A stretch of 64,000 nt of DNA from Acidimicrobiaceae bacterium (GTDB lineage: Bacteria; Actinomycetota; Acidimicrobiia; Acidimicrobiales; RAAP-2). Made by a program: the position numbers and the translations under genes. Each line of letters opens with the position of its first letter. Position 1 is the first letter of the stretch. Below the pieces are notes generated by a model, which was not told the DNA's origin, did no database searches, and saw only the letters and a list, made by a program, of their open reading frames with translations. The DNA lies in the NCBI GenBank assembly GCA_025463285.1, contig JAOBWI010000017.1, forward strand, positions 62,001 through 126,000, given 5' to 3'. Positions 35,008 through 43,520 of this stretch are shown here, one piece after another.

Positions 35008-35457
35008 CTATGAGCCCTTTCGTCGCGCGACAAACACGGGAATCGGACGGGTTGTCTTCGTTTCGTACTCCCCGTAGGGCGGAAATACGTCAACGGACCT
35101 CTTCCACCAGGTGGCCCGTTCGTCCCCGCTGACTTGGCGCACCACCACGGCGAAGGGTTCCGGGCCGTCCTGGAGTTCGACGTCGTCGGGATGGGCCAGA
35201 AGGTTGTAGTACCACTCAGGATTCTTCGGCGCGCCGCCCTTCGAGGCCACCAGCGCATACTCCCCCTCGTGCTCCACCCGCATGACGGGGGTCTTTCGAA
35301 TCTTGCCGCTGCGATTCCCGCGCGTAGCGAAGATGATGATGGGCAGTCCGGTATCGCGCAACGTGTTCGCGCGAGTGCCGCCGGAACGTTCGTACTCCTC
35401 CACTTGATCGCGGACCCACTCCGAAGGACTCGGTTCGTACTCTCCTTCAATCGGCAT
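35008..35457 (-). CDS. Ddn-like deazaflavin (F420)-dependent nitroreductase family protein
   Basis: Small protein (149 residues) of the DUF385/F420-binding split-barrel group that includes mycobacterial Ddn. The family motifs TRGNRSGKIRKTPVMRVEHEGEYALVASKGGAPKNPEWYYNLLAHP are all present, including the GxPKxPxWYxNLxAxP block used to recognise these proteins. It would use coenzyme F420H2. Together with the LLM protein at 9911-10960, this suggests the host makes F420. It converges with kdpE. Confidence 0.93.
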   Translation of the reverse strand: MPIEGEYEPSPSEWVRDQVEEYERSGGTRANTLRDTGLPIIIFATRGNRSGKIRKTPVMRVEHEGEYALVASKGGAPKNPEWYYNLLAHPDDVELQDGPEPFAVVVRQVSGDERATWWKRSVDVFPPYGEYETKTTRPIPVFVARRKGS

Positions 35458-35730
35458 GAAATCCCCCTTTGGAACGGTTCGACCTCTGTCGCAGCGGCCT
35501 CTGGCCTCAGCGTAGTGAGTTCACCCCTCCCCGCGTCGTTCTCGAGTGCGGCGCTCGTTGGCTGAGCAATTGCACCCGACTACTTCTAGACTCCGGCCTC
35601 GGGGGAAGTTTGAATGGAAGAGGTACCTCGATGACCACAGCGTCCCACAGCGGTGCCGCGACCTCGACGTATCGCAGAGTTCGAGCAACCAAAGTTTTTT
35701 GACCACGAAATATCGAGCGGAGGTTTGAAG

Positions 35731-36309
35731 ATGCCAGCAAAGAAAACCAAAAAGTCAGCCAAGGTGAAGAAGTCGTCGAAGGCGGCCAAGGTGAAGAAGT
35801 CGTCGAAGGCGGCCAAGGCCAAGAAGTCCTCGACGCCGTCGAAGACGCAGAAGGTCGCGAAGGCCGCGAAGGCCAAGAAGGTGAAGAAGAGCGCCAAGTC
35901 GGCCAGGGCAAAGAAGGCCAAGGTCACGAAAGTAAAGAAGTCGTCGAAGGCGGCCAAGGCAAAGAAGGCCAAGAAGGCTTCGAAGGCGACTGCGGCGAAG
36001 AAGAGCACCTCGAGTGCAACGCGGGCTCCACTCCCCGCGAAAGAAGTGAGCTCGCACTCGCTCGACACCGAAGGGCGCAACGAACTACCAGAATCGAAGT
36101 TCGCCTTCCCGGCCGAGAGAAAAGAACCTCTCGACGACGCCACTCACGTGCGCAACGCCATCGCCCGTTTCGATCAGGTGACCGACGTCAGTGACGACGA
36201 GAGAGATCGAGCCTGGGAGCGCATCAAAGAAGCCGCCAAAGAGTTTGACGTAGACATCTCCGAAGACGACTGGCGTGACCTCTTCAAAGAAGCGACCAAG
36301 AGCGACTAG
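35731..36309 (+). CDS. Lysine-rich repeat protein with DUF6582-like C-terminus
   Basis: 192 residues in two parts. Residues 1 to about 100 are Lys/Ala/Ser repeats (units like KKSSKAAKAKK), resembling histone H1-like or HU-tail sequences and likely to bind nucleic acid. Residues about 115-190 form an acidic helical domain with ESKFAFPAERKEPLDDATHVRNAIARFDQV, which I associate with DUF6582-type proteins. A strong GGAGG lies before ATG 35731. The function is not known; a DNA-compacting or stress role is inference. Confidence 0.8.
   Translation: MPAKKTKKSAKVKKSSKAAKVKKSSKAAKAKKSSTPSKTQKVAKAAKAKKVKKSAKSARAKKAKVTKVKKSSKAAKAKKAKKASKATAAKKSTSSATRAPLPAKEVSSHSLDTEGRNELPESKFAFPAERKEPLDDATHVRNAIARFDQVTDVSDDERDRAWERIKEAAKEFDVDISEDDWRDLFKEATKSD
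35761..35960 (+). repeat. 27-bp tandem and dispersed repeats in Lys-rich coding region
   Basis: A 27-bp unit containing GTGAAGAAGTCGTCGAAGG occurs twice in exact tandem (35761-35787 and 35788-35814), and a close copy recurs near 35931. They encode VKKSSKAAK units and probably arose by slippage. Confidence 0.85.
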
Positions 36310-36315
36310 CGGCCC

Positions 36316-36745
36316 ATGATTCGCGAGACGTCGCCGCAACGACTCACGAGTGCGCTGCGCGTAAAGCTCGGAGGCACGCAATGGGGGCGCAGGTCAAACG
36401 TAGAGTTCGTGCTCGACTGTGCGGAGCCGAGCACGCTCGCAAAGTTCTGGCATGAAGCGATCGACTATGGCGACTACTACGCGGATGCGAGGTTAGCTGT
36501 GCTCGTGCCGAAGGATGGGACTTCTCCCCCACTTCTTCTTCAGGGCGTGTCCGAAGTCCAAGCTGGCGTGAACCGCACGCACCTACATTGTGGTCGACGA
36601 TATCGAAGCCGAGATCGTGCGGCTGCCCTTACTCGGCGCCCACCGCATCGACAACGACGTTCAGAGCTTCGGAGGAACGCATTGGCTGCGAATGACGGAC
36701 CCGGAGCACAATAAATTCCGCGTCCCCACCGGCATCCAGTGGTAA
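36316..36745 (+). pseudogene. Glyoxalase-like (VOC) gene with a frameshift
   Basis: The first frame encodes a VOC-type N-terminal half (VEFVLDCAEPSTLAKFWHEA ... VSEVQAGVNRTHLH) and runs out of similarity at about 36585. From there another frame continues the same domain (IVVDDIEAEIVRLPLLGAHRI ... GGTHWLRMTDPEHNKF) to TAA 36743-36745. The two halves form one glyoxalase-like domain when joined by a single indel near 36581-36590. It may be a true pseudogene or a sequencing error. Confidence 0.8.
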
Positions 36746-36762
36746 GTGACGCTACGGTCTCG

Positions 36763-37293
36763 TTATCGCTCGCGCACAGCGACGTCGTGAGCGGGCGCCG
36801 CCGCGACCACGTGCACCGGGAACTCAGAGTGACGTAGCAGTTCATCCGTTATGGATGCATCGAACATCTCCACGATCTCGCTATCCGCAGGAGCACCAAT
36901 AACGATCATGCGGGCGTGACGCTCGTTGGCAAATGTCGCGACGCGACGACCGGCACCGCCGTGGTCGTTCGCCACTCGAAGAAGATGTCCTTCACCCTCA
37001 ACGTGCGCCGCACGGAGTCGGCTAAGGCACCCGACGATGACGTCGTGGGCAGCGTCGGGCGAGGCCGGATCGAGCGCCTGATCTTTAATGACGTCAGTCT
37101 CGACTACGTGGAGCACATCGACGAACGTGCCATACGCTCGAGCAAACTCGATAGCGGCGGCCATGACCGCGTCGGCTTTCGGGCTGCCATCGATAGCGGC
37201 CACAACGGGTTGACGACCATCAGTTTCGAAAGATAGCGCCCAGACGGTCTTCGGTTGTCGCAAGGGGTTGGCTGCGCCGTCAAGGGAGCTCAT
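36763..37293 (-). CDS. Universal stress protein (UspA family)
   Basis: Usp-fold protein, 176 residues, with a short N-terminal extension. The core starts PVVAAIDGSPKADAVMAAAIEFARAYG, and has a C-terminal MIVIGAPADSEIVEMFDASITDELLRHSEFPVHVVA block; the usual GxxGxxGS/T ATP loop is not well kept, so it may not bind ATP. Its start overlaps the MarR gene stop by 4 bp, indicating a two-gene unit under MarR control. Confidence 0.86.
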   Translation of the reverse strand: MSSLDGAANPLRQPKTVWALSFETDGRQPVVAAIDGSPKADAVMAAAIEFARAYGTFVDVLHVVETDVIKDQALDPASPDAAHDVIVGCLSRLRAAHVEGEGHLLRVANDHGGAGRRVATFANERHARMIVIGAPADSEIVEMFDASITDELLRHSEFPVHVVAAAPAHDVAVRER

Positions 37294-37775
37294 AGCGACG
37301 CGCCCGCCTGCTTACCCGTTGAGCGGATTGGCGGCTCGCGGTCTTCTCCATCGAGTTCTCGGAGTCGCTCGAGGGCCGGCACGGCCGCTACCAGCGAGGC
37401 GATTTCGGCGTCAGTGAGCTTTTCGATGAGCTCCACGAACGCGTCGGCGCCAGCGCGGCGGCGCACCTGAAGATAGGACGCCCCCTTCTCGGTGACCGCG
37501 ACGATGGCGACCCGCTTATCGGTCGGGTCGGCTTGTCGCTCGACCATCCCGCCTTCCTCCAACACTCGAATCAAGACCGTCATGGCCGGTTGCGATACCC
37601 CCTCGATCACCGCGAGATCGGTGACGCGCCGAGGACCCGTACGCACCAGTGTCGACAGAGTGGAAGACGAGGTGAGGCTCATTTCGCGCGGAATACGCCG
37701 TACCGCTCCGACGATGAGTCCGTAGAGGGCGGCGCCGACGTCGGCGCGGTGAGTTGAGTGACCTAGTCGGCTCAT
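37290..37775 (-). CDS. MarR-family transcriptional regulator
   Basis: Winged-helix regulator, about 161 residues. The recognition helix segment is RRVTDLAVIEGVSQPAMTVLIRVLEEGGMVERQADPTDKRVAIVAVTEKG, with the family wing DPTDKR. ATG 37775 is preferred over 37793. It overlaps the downstream Usp gene and is divergent from a second Usp gene at 37866, so both may be in its regulon. The ligand is unknown. Confidence 0.92.
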   Translation of the reverse strand: MSRLGHSTHRADVGAALYGLIVGAVRRIPREMSLTSSSTLSTLVRTGPRRVTDLAVIEGVSQPAMTVLIRVLEEGGMVERQADPTDKRVAIVAVTEKGASYLQVRRRAGADAFVELIEKLTDAEIASLVAAVPALERLRELDGEDREPPIRSTGKQAGASL

Positions 37776-37797
37776 AAATGAAGCATAACACATTTAT
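37774..37797. promoter_or_regulatory. Inverted repeat at the MarR gene start
   Basis: ATAAATG (37774-37780) and CATTTAT (37791-37797) are perfect 7-bp arms with a 10-nt spacer, in an AT-rich patch overlapping the MarR start codon. This fits an autoregulatory MarR operator also reaching the divergent Usp promoter. Confidence 0.5.
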
Positions 37798-37865
37798 ATG
37801 AAGTCTCTATATACTTTTAGCGAGACTGCTAATACCGCCCAGGTAGGTCTCCGAAGGAGGTCGTC

Positions 37866-38372
37866 ATGCCAGCTCAACGCCTGGAGCAGTGGGTCAAGCC
37901 AGGGGTCGACGAACCGTCCACGTCACCCGACCGTCAACTAGTGATCGCGGTGGTCGGTTTCGATGGCTCGCAATCGGCATATCGGGCGCTCGACAGTGCA
38001 GCACGACTGATCTCTGGTCGCACCGGAATCATCGTGGCCGTCTACGTGGGTCACGTGTCGGCGCCGACGGAGCTCTCCCCCGAGGGTCTGGTGGAAGTAC
38101 TGAAGGGCTTCGATGTCCTCGAACGAGAGTTCAACGACGCGATTCGAAGCCGACTGAGCGACGCCGAGCGGCGCTGGCGACTTGAACGTCGAAACGGTAA
38201 CGTCGCTCTGGAGTTGGTCGCCGCGGCCGACCAGGCCAGCCGCGACTACGGAGCGGACGCCACGATCGTCATCGTGGTCGGCAGCGCCATGCGCTCCTAC
38301 CACCGCGTGGTCGGATCGGTGCCCGTCGCACTAGTGCGTCAAGCCAAGTATCCAACGCTCGTCGTACCGTAA
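37866..38372 (+). CDS. Universal stress protein-like protein
   Basis: 168 residues, with GGAGG before ATG 37866. The N-terminal strand LVIAVVGFDGSQSAYRALDSAARLI and the C-terminal VGSAMRSYHRVVGSVPVALVRQAKYPTLVVP are Usp-like, the latter a variant of the GSxxxxxxxxGSVxxxVxxxAxxPVLVV nucleotide loop, so ATP binding is possible. It is divergent from the MarR-Usp pair. Confidence 0.88.
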   Translation: MPAQRLEQWVKPGVDEPSTSPDRQLVIAVVGFDGSQSAYRALDSAARLISGRTGIIVAVYVGHVSAPTELSPEGLVEVLKGFDVLEREFNDAIRSRLSDAERRWRLERRNGNVALELVAAADQASRDYGADATIVIVVGSAMRSYHRVVGSVPVALVRQAKYPTLVVP

Positions 38373-38531
38373 GCCGACGTTGTCAGCAAACGGGGCACCA
38401 GTTGGGTGTTGCCAGGACCTCAACTCGGCTTGACAAAGCCGCCGCTCATGGGTCGTGAAGCTCGCTTCGCTCGGGAGCCCAAGCCTTCATGACGTTCGCC
38501 TCGACGTCTTTAGCAAGGACTGGAGGATTCT

Positions 38532-39059
38532 CTATGGACCGCCCAGCAGGTCATAAGACCTATACAAAGGGCCGGGAGATTCGACGAACAACACCGTCGT
38601 CTGGCAACCTGCGCCAAGAATTGCACCACCTGACGGCGTCACTCCGATCACGTGTTGACTCAAGCCCTTGAACGGCGCGGGTAGTCGCCTTCGCGTTGGA
38701 CCCTCCGGTTGATAGGCGCGTCCGCAGATGATCAGGCGTGGCGAGTAGGAAGAGAAGACGTTCAGACTATGAAATCGCCATCCACTCCATCCCATCAAAC
38801 CCACCGATCCGCACGCACCAATGACGAGAACCGCCGCGAGCCACATCGAGGGTGACGGGCGCAGCAACGTCAATGCAATGGCAACTATGACGATGGACCC
38901 GAGCCATGCTTCCCAGCACAGTCCACGAATCTCGCACACCGCGCACGGCCCGCCGATTCCAAGAACCATCACCGCAACGACTCTGACGCGATACTGGAGG
39001 CGATCGTCTCTTGTTGTTCGCGCGTCGGTGGACGCCGCCGGGGTATATCCTCTCTTCAC
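38532..39059 (-). CDS. Hypothetical membrane protein
   Basis: 175 residues from GTG 39059. Two or three hydrophobic segments (about residues 27-95, including AWLGSIVIVAIALTLL and MWLAAVLVIGACGSVGLMGW) precede a C-terminal extramembrane part with CGRAYQPEG, and an ending TVLFVESPGPLYRSYDLLGGP that looks like a compact beta domain. I have no firm family assignment. The hydrophobic pattern and the ordered C-terminus argue that it is a real gene rather than chance. It lies alone in an otherwise gene-poor stretch. Confidence 0.55.
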   Translation of the reverse strand: MKRGYTPAASTDARTTRDDRLQYRVRVVAVMVLGIGGPCAVCEIRGLCWEAWLGSIVIVAIALTLLRPSPSMWLAAVLVIGACGSVGLMGWSGWRFHSLNVFSSYSPRLIICGRAYQPEGPTRRRLPAPFKGLSQHVIGVTPSGGAILGAGCQTTVLFVESPGPLYRSYDLLGGP

Positions 39060-39124
39060 TGTTCGAGCCTAAGACGGCCTCGTAATCCGCTATCACGCCG
39101 GTATCTGCGCGGCACGAGGTCTCC

Positions 39125-39168
39125 TACCCGCTGAGTTAAGTACCGATACCCGCTGAGTTAAGTACCGA
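39125..39168. repeat. 22-bp perfect tandem duplication
   Basis: Two exact adjacent copies of a 22-bp unit beginning TACCCGCTGAGTTAAG. They lie in a non-coding gap (39060-39292) with nothing else recognisable. The sequence is not palindromic. It may be a slippage product or a relic of a mobile-element end; too few copies for an array. Confidence 0.85.
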
Positions 39169-39292
39169 AGCGGATCGACGACTCGATCACTCACGAGGAA
39201 GCGCGAGGTTTTGCCAAGTGGTGTGGACGCGGACGGCTTCGAAGTCGCTTATTGGGTTACGAGATGGGTTGTCCGTGTTGGTGCAGGTTCGG

Positions 39293-40270
39293 TCACACCG
39301 AAAGGACAACCTTGCCAAACGGCGACCCTTGCTCGAGGTAGCGATGGGCTTCGACGACATCGTCGAAGCCGAAGGCCCGGTCGATCGTTGGGGACAGGGC
39401 GCCCGTGCGCAGGCCAGCCCCCAAAAACGCGGCGATGCGGCGGACGGCGGTGGGATCGAGGGTGTGCTCGAAGCTCATGTAGCGGTTGATGGTCAGGGGG
39501 TTCATGGGGAACGACGCCGGGCGCGGATCGAGCCAGCCGGCGGTCACGAGGGTCCCGCCGGGTCTGGCCGCGCGGGCTAGATCGGCGAGTCCTGGTCCCA
39601 TCACCAAGTCGAGGATGATCTCGACCCCCGACCCATCGGTGAGCTCCTGGGTCACACGTGCCAGGTCGTCGCGGGGGCGGATCAAGACGGCGTACGCGCC
39701 AGCCGCGAGCAGCGCGTCGACCTTGGTCTCGCTGCGCGTCACCGCGAGCGGGATCGCGCCGATTTGATTAGCGATCTGCATGGCGGCGAGGCCGACGCCG
39801 CTCGAGGCCGCGGTGACCAGAACACGGTCCCCCGGTCGCGTCCCCGCCTTTTCGATGAGCGCCCCGTACGCCGTGGAGTACGACACCCACAGCGCCGCAG
39901 CGGACGTTGCGTCGAGTTCGGCTGGCCGGGCGATAATGCGCTCTGCCGGCAGGACCAGTTGTTCCGCGTAGGTGCCGTTAATGTCCATGTCCGGCAGCGC
40001 CGTAACGATCACCGGGTCACCCACGGCGAACTCCTCGACGTCGGCTCCGACCGCGTCGATTCGCCCAGCGGCCTCGACACCGAGTCGCGCCTGCGGGAGC
40101 CGGATCGGACGGGGCGCATGACCGGCGCGCACCATCGCGTCCAGGCGGTTGACTCCGATGACCTCAACCGCGAGACGTACCTGGCCAGCCGCCGGCTCGG
40201 GGACCGGCTGATCGACGACCCGCAGCACCTCGGGACCGCCTGCTTCGTCAAAAACGACAACTCGTGACAT
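39293..40270 (-). CDS. Zinc-independent MDR/quinone-oxidoreductase family NADPH oxidoreductase
   Basis: Medium-chain dehydrogenase/reductase of the quinone oxidoreductase type, 325 residues. The N-terminal GroES-like domain has VVVFDEAGGPEVLRVVDQPVPEPAAGQVRLAV; the Rossmann domain has VLVTAASSGVGLAAMQIANQIGA. The zinc-ligand cysteines of alcohol dehydrogenases are absent. It is divergent from a TetR gene across a palindromic operator, so it is probably the controlled detoxification enzyme of that pair. Substrate unknown. Confidence 0.93.
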   Translation of the reverse strand: MSRVVVFDEAGGPEVLRVVDQPVPEPAAGQVRLAVEVIGVNRLDAMVRAGHAPRPIRLPQARLGVEAAGRIDAVGADVEEFAVGDPVIVTALPDMDINGTYAEQLVLPAERIIARPAELDATSAAALWVSYSTAYGALIEKAGTRPGDRVLVTAASSGVGLAAMQIANQIGAIPLAVTRSETKVDALLAAGAYAVLIRPRDDLARVTQELTDGSGVEIILDLVMGPGLADLARAARPGGTLVTAGWLDPRPASFPMNPLTINRYMSFEHTLDPTAVRRIAAFLGAGLRTGALSPTIDRAFGFDDVVEAHRYLEQGSPFGKVVLSV

Positions 40271-40356
40271 CGATCGCTCCTCGCTCGCCGTAATAACGGC
40301 TTTCCTTTCGCCGGCCCATCGGATCGACTAACCGGAACCTCGTCCCATTTACTATA

Positions 40357-40371
40357 CGGTACACTGTACCG
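40357..40371. promoter_or_regulatory. Palindromic TetR operator
   Basis: CGGTACA-C-TGTACCG is a perfect palindrome around a central base, preceded by ACTATA. It sits midway between the divergent oxidoreductase (40270) and TetR (40396) start codons and could block both promoters. Confidence 0.7.
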
Positions 40372-40395
40372 GTCGAGCAACTCGCAGCGGGCCAA

Positions 40396-40995
40396 ATGAC
40401 GACTGACATGGGAAACGTGACCTCCAACGACCGCGGTAGTGAGGGCGAGCCAAAGCGCGCCGACGCACGGCGCAACCGGCAGGCGATCCTCGATGCCGCT
40501 GCTGCTGTCTTCGTCACCTCAGGCGTCAACGCCCCGATCCGGGAGATCGCAGCCAAGGCAGGCACCGGAACGGCGACGATCTACCGCCACTTCCCGACCC
40601 GCGCCGACCTGATCGTCGCCGTCTACCGCCACCAGGTCGATAGCTACGCCGAAGCCGGACCGGCGCTGCTCGCCTCCACGGCTAGCCCCTACGAGGCGCT
40701 ACGGGCATGGATTGACCTTTTCGTCGACTTCCTCGTGACCAAACACGGACTGGCCAGCGTCCTGCAGTCCGACGATCAGCGCTTCGACCCACTGCACGAG
40801 TACTTCTTGGAGCGTCTCGTGCCGGTGTGCGGGCAATTACTAGAAGCTGCCGCAGTCGGTGGTGAGATCCGATGCACGCTTGAACCCCACGAACTGATGC
40901 GCGGCGTCGGAAGCCTCTGCATCGGCGCCGACCGCACCTCCGGCGGTGACCCCCGCCCCCTCGTCGCCGTGCTGATCGCCGGCCTGCGCCCGTAG
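40396..40995 (+). CDS. TetR/AcrR-family regulator
   Basis: 199 residues. Helix-turn-helix region RRNRQAILDAAAAVFVTSGVNAPIREIAAKAGTGTATIYRHFPTRADLIVAVY at about 23-75, then an all-helical ligand domain. The ligand domain is of the type with DLFVDFLVTKHGLASVL, seen in many SbtR-like TetR proteins. Likely represses the divergent quinone oxidoreductase-like gene and itself through the 40357 palindrome. Confidence 0.93.
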   Translation: MTTDMGNVTSNDRGSEGEPKRADARRNRQAILDAAAAVFVTSGVNAPIREIAAKAGTGTATIYRHFPTRADLIVAVYRHQVDSYAEAGPALLASTASPYEALRAWIDLFVDFLVTKHGLASVLQSDDQRFDPLHEYFLERLVPVCGQLLEAAAVGGEIRCTLEPHELMRGVGSLCIGADRTSGGDPRPLVAVLIAGLRP

Positions 40996-41307
40996 TCGGA
41001 CACCTACGTGATCCAGGGCAACTACGCGCGCACGCACCACATCACTGCGAAATCTTCTCAGTCTGGCAAAGAACTGCGTGGTACCGATCCTGCTCCCTTC
41101 GCCTCCCAGCAGTTCGTCGTCTCGCTCCATGTCGGCGAGCCATCTGTAGGTGCGCGAGTACTCACCTCAATCACCTACATCGCCGAGGCTGGCAGCTATG
41201 CCCTTGGGCTGTGCACTTCCGGGGCCGGTTCGCGGTCGTATCGCCCCCGGAACCGAGGCTTGAGGGGTGCCGATCGGCGAGGAAATCGTGCTGTTGCTGC
41301 GTCAGTG
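40996..41307. other. Intergenic region with inverted repeats, no gene seen
   Basis: About 310 bp downstream of TetR and of the converging toxin gene. It contains TGTAGGTG ... CACCTACA (about 41145-41180) and TTCCGGGG ... CCCCGGAA (about 41217-41253), which may act as terminators. An open plus-strand frame here (from 41008) has no convincing protein features. Confidence 0.45.
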
Positions 41308-41655
41308 TCAGAGTGCGAGGTGAAGACGAAGTGCCTCGTCAAGTTCAGCCATCAAATTTTGAGGGACCTCTCCAATCGAGTATCCCAGTCGCTCTACTGA
41401 AACTGACCGAACTTGCTCCGCTTGAGCCTTTGAGTTTTGCTCCAGTCCGGTCAAGTTTGCAGGGAGCAGGACTTGAAATGGATAGACGCTCGAAATGTTC
41501 GAGGTCACCGGCACGATCGTGATGACTCCGTGGCCACTTCGTTCGGCGGCAACGTTCGCTCCATCGTTACTGACAATCACGGCGGGTCGTCGTTTGTTTG
41601 CCTCTCCGCTCTTTGCAGGCTCTAGGTTGACGAAGTGAATCTCGCCCCGGCGCAC
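41308..41655 (-). CDS. MazF/PemK-type toxin
   Basis: Endoribonuclease toxin of the MazF fold, 115 residues. RRGEIHFVNLEPAKSGEANKRRPAVIVSNDGAN is the characteristic N-terminal block, followed by VITIVPVTSNISSVYPFQVLLP and EQVRSVSVERLG. The catalytic Arg in RRPAVIV is present. GTG 41655 overlaps the antitoxin stop (TAGTG), so antitoxin and toxin are translated together. Cleavage sequence unknown. Confidence 0.92.
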   Translation of the reverse strand: MRRGEIHFVNLEPAKSGEANKRRPAVIVSNDGANVAAERSGHGVITIVPVTSNISSVYPFQVLLPANLTGLEQNSKAQAEQVRSVSVERLGYSIGEVPQNLMAELDEALRLHLAL

Positions 41656-41870
41656 TAGTGCAAACCGTCCGAGGCGGTGGGGTCCCAAAGTTGTTGCTCC
41701 TCGTTTGACCACTCGGCCCAAGCGCTTTCATAGGCGACACCGAGGCCCGACGCCCTCAGCAGTCGAACAGCCTTATGCAGAGCAGCCGAACGAGAAGGTA
41801 GCCCCTTCTCGGTGGCATACGCGTCGAGAAAGGTGACATCCTCTTCAGGCAAACTCATACTAATTTTCAT
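41655..41870 (-). CDS. MazE-like ribbon-helix-helix antitoxin
   Basis: 71 residues beginning MKISMSLPEEDVTFLDAYATEKGLPSRSAALHKAVRLL, a ribbon-helix-helix DNA-binding domain, with an acidic Trp-containing tail (SAWAEWSNEEQQLW) that would wrap the toxin. Upstream of the start, CATACT and AGTATG elements (about 41869-41895) give a plausible autoregulatory site. The partner toxin directly follows with an overlapping codon. Confidence 0.9.
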   Translation of the reverse strand: MKISMSLPEEDVTFLDAYATEKGLPSRSAALHKAVRLLRASGLGVAYESAWAEWSNEEQQLWDPTASDGLH

Positions 41871-41932
41871 ACTTGAATACTACTAAGAGTATGCAGTCTG
41901 GAGGAATCGGCTCCAAGCGAAGGAAGCAGCCA

Positions 41933-42520
41933 TCAAGCCGACTTCGCTCGATACGTGGTGATCACCACTCCCGATTGGGTTGCCGTGGCGTCGACCAGGT
42001 CCAGTTCGGCAAAGGTATCGCCCGCGAAGAGACGCCGACCGGAACCGAGCACTACAGGAAAGATCATGAGCAAGAACTCATCGACGAGTTGATGGGCCAT
42101 GAGCGTTTCGATCAGTTGCCCGCTTCCCATGATGTGAAGCTCCCGTCCCGGCCGAGACCTGAGGTCCGCCACCGCCTCGACCACATTGCTAGCGATGAGC
42201 TTGGAGTTGGGCCAGGGCAACGGGTCGGTCAGGGTTTGCGATACGACGTACTTCTGCGCCGCATTCAGAGCGTCCTTGAACATACCGCCGCGGGCGTTCC
42301 AGGTTGTCATCAAGTCCTCATAAGTGCGCCTCCCGAGCAAGAGGCCGTCGCTCCGGGACATCCGCTTGCCCATGGCCGCCCCAATCTCAGGGTCCGGCTG
42401 TTCGATGTTCTGCGACGCCCACCCGCCGTGGGTAAAGCCTCCTCGGGTGTCCTCATCTGCCCTCCCAGGCCCCTGGATCACCCCATCGAGGGTCACATTG
42501 TTCATAACCACGATCTTCAT
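41933..42520 (-). CDS. Dihydrofolate reductase-like (RibD C-terminal) protein
   Basis: 195 residues of the RibD_C/DfrA-like family. N-terminal MNNVTLDGVIQGPGRADED, then GKRMSRSDGLLLGRRTYEDL and the C-terminal block GSGQLIETLMAHQLVDEFLLMIFPVVLGSGRRLF are diagnostic. It is probably an NADPH-dependent reductase of unknown substrate, distinct from essential DHFR. It is divergent from a TetR gene across a perfect inverted repeat. Confidence 0.92.
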   Translation of the reverse strand: MKIVVMNNVTLDGVIQGPGRADEDTRGGFTHGGWASQNIEQPDPEIGAAMGKRMSRSDGLLLGRRTYEDLMTTWNARGGMFKDALNAAQKYVVSQTLTDPLPWPNSKLIASNVVEAVADLRSRPGRELHIMGSGQLIETLMAHQLVDEFLLMIFPVVLGSGRRLFAGDTFAELDLVDATATQSGVVITTYRAKSA

Positions 42521-42538
42521 CTTGGCTCCTCAGTACTA

Positions 42539-42577
42539 GACCGTTCCGTACAGTACTCCAACCAGAACGGAACGGTC
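42539..42577. promoter_or_regulatory. Perfect 11-bp inverted repeat, TetR operator
   Basis: GACCGTTCCGT (42539-42549) and ACGGAACGGTC (42567-42577) with a 17-bp spacer lie between the divergent reductase and TetR genes. The symmetry and position mark it as the operator of the TetR protein. Confidence 0.75.
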
Positions 42578-42593
42578 AAGTACCATCTCGGCC

Positions 42594-43235
42594 ATGGTGT
42601 CCGCCGGCGCGCCCGACAATTCTCAGGTTCTGAACCGCGCGGCTCGCAAGCGAGCGGCGATCCTCGAAGCGGCCCAGCACGTCTTCTTCGCGAAGGGGTT
42701 CGTGGGAGCCAGCATGGATGAGGTGGCGGCCACCGCAGCCGTCTCAAAGCAGACGGTCTACAAACACTTCAGGAACAAGGGGGAACTCTTCAGCGAGGTC
42801 GTCACGAGCGTGGTGAGAGCCCGAGACGCCGGAATACCGGCCGAACTGCTCTCCTCAGGAAAGGGGTCGTTCGAAGAGCAGCTTCGGTCCTTCGCCCGCT
42901 TCTTCCTGAAAGGAGTAATGCAACCCGATGTCCTGCGGCTACGTCGGTTGGTTATCGGCGAGGCCGGGAGATTCCCTGAACTTGGTGAAGTGTTTTATGA
43001 CCTCGGACCGAAGCGAGCAGTCGAACAGCTGGCCGTCGTCCTGCGCCAATCGAGTGCCCACTATGGGTTCGATCTGCCAGATCCGGACATCGCGGCCGAG
43101 TACCTGCTGTGCTTGATCCTCTCGATCCCGCTGGACCAGTCGATGCTTCTCGGAGACGAGCCCGCCCTCACGGACGCCGAGCTTGATCGATACGCGGACG
43201 AGGGCGTACGCGTGTTCCTGCGGGCCTATACGTGA
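42594..43235 (+). CDS. TetR/AcrR-family regulator
   Basis: 213 residues. DNA-binding region RAARKRAAILEAAQHVFFAKGFVGASMDEVAATAAVSKQTVYKHFRNKGELFSEVV. The C-terminal domain (FLKGVMQPDVLRLRRLVIGEAGRFPELGEVFYDLGP) resembles the AefR-like TetR_C group. It likely controls the divergent RibD_C-type reductase through the 42539 operator. Confidence 0.93.
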   Translation: MVSAGAPDNSQVLNRAARKRAAILEAAQHVFFAKGFVGASMDEVAATAAVSKQTVYKHFRNKGELFSEVVTSVVRARDAGIPAELLSSGKGSFEEQLRSFARFFLKGVMQPDVLRLRRLVIGEAGRFPELGEVFYDLGPKRAVEQLAVVLRQSSAHYGFDLPDPDIAAEYLLCLILSIPLDQSMLLGDEPALTDAELDRYADEGVRVFLRAYT

Positions 43236-43520
43236 GCCCTACCGCGATGCTCGCGTCAGGACGCCCTGCGGGAGTGCCCGTAAGACCGCGAACCGCCGCA
43301 CGTGCGCAGGCAACAGTCAAAGCCCCAGCGGCTCGAATCTGGAAAAGACCGAGCGGGCTTTCCTGACAGCGGCGCCGTCGGGCGCGGCGCCGAGGCGGCC
43401 AGCGGCCCGTCCTATTGGGGGTGGAACGCCTCTGAGGCGAGTCCCAAGAGGAGCACCATGATCGAAGTCGTTAGCCATCGGCCGCACCTCACCCGCACGC
43501 CTCACTCCGCAGCATCGGTG

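Noticed and set aside
35631..35702. 23-codon ORF with an AGAGG site before the Lys-rich gene
   Set aside because: Does not couple to the gene, which has its own strong ribosome site; probably chance.
39125..39168. CRISPR-like repeat
   Set aside because: Two adjacent copies with no spacer and no cas genes; a simple tandem duplication.
41008..41400. Plus-strand open frame of 130 codons
   Set aside because: No recognisable protein features; overlaps the MazF-like toxin on the other strand.
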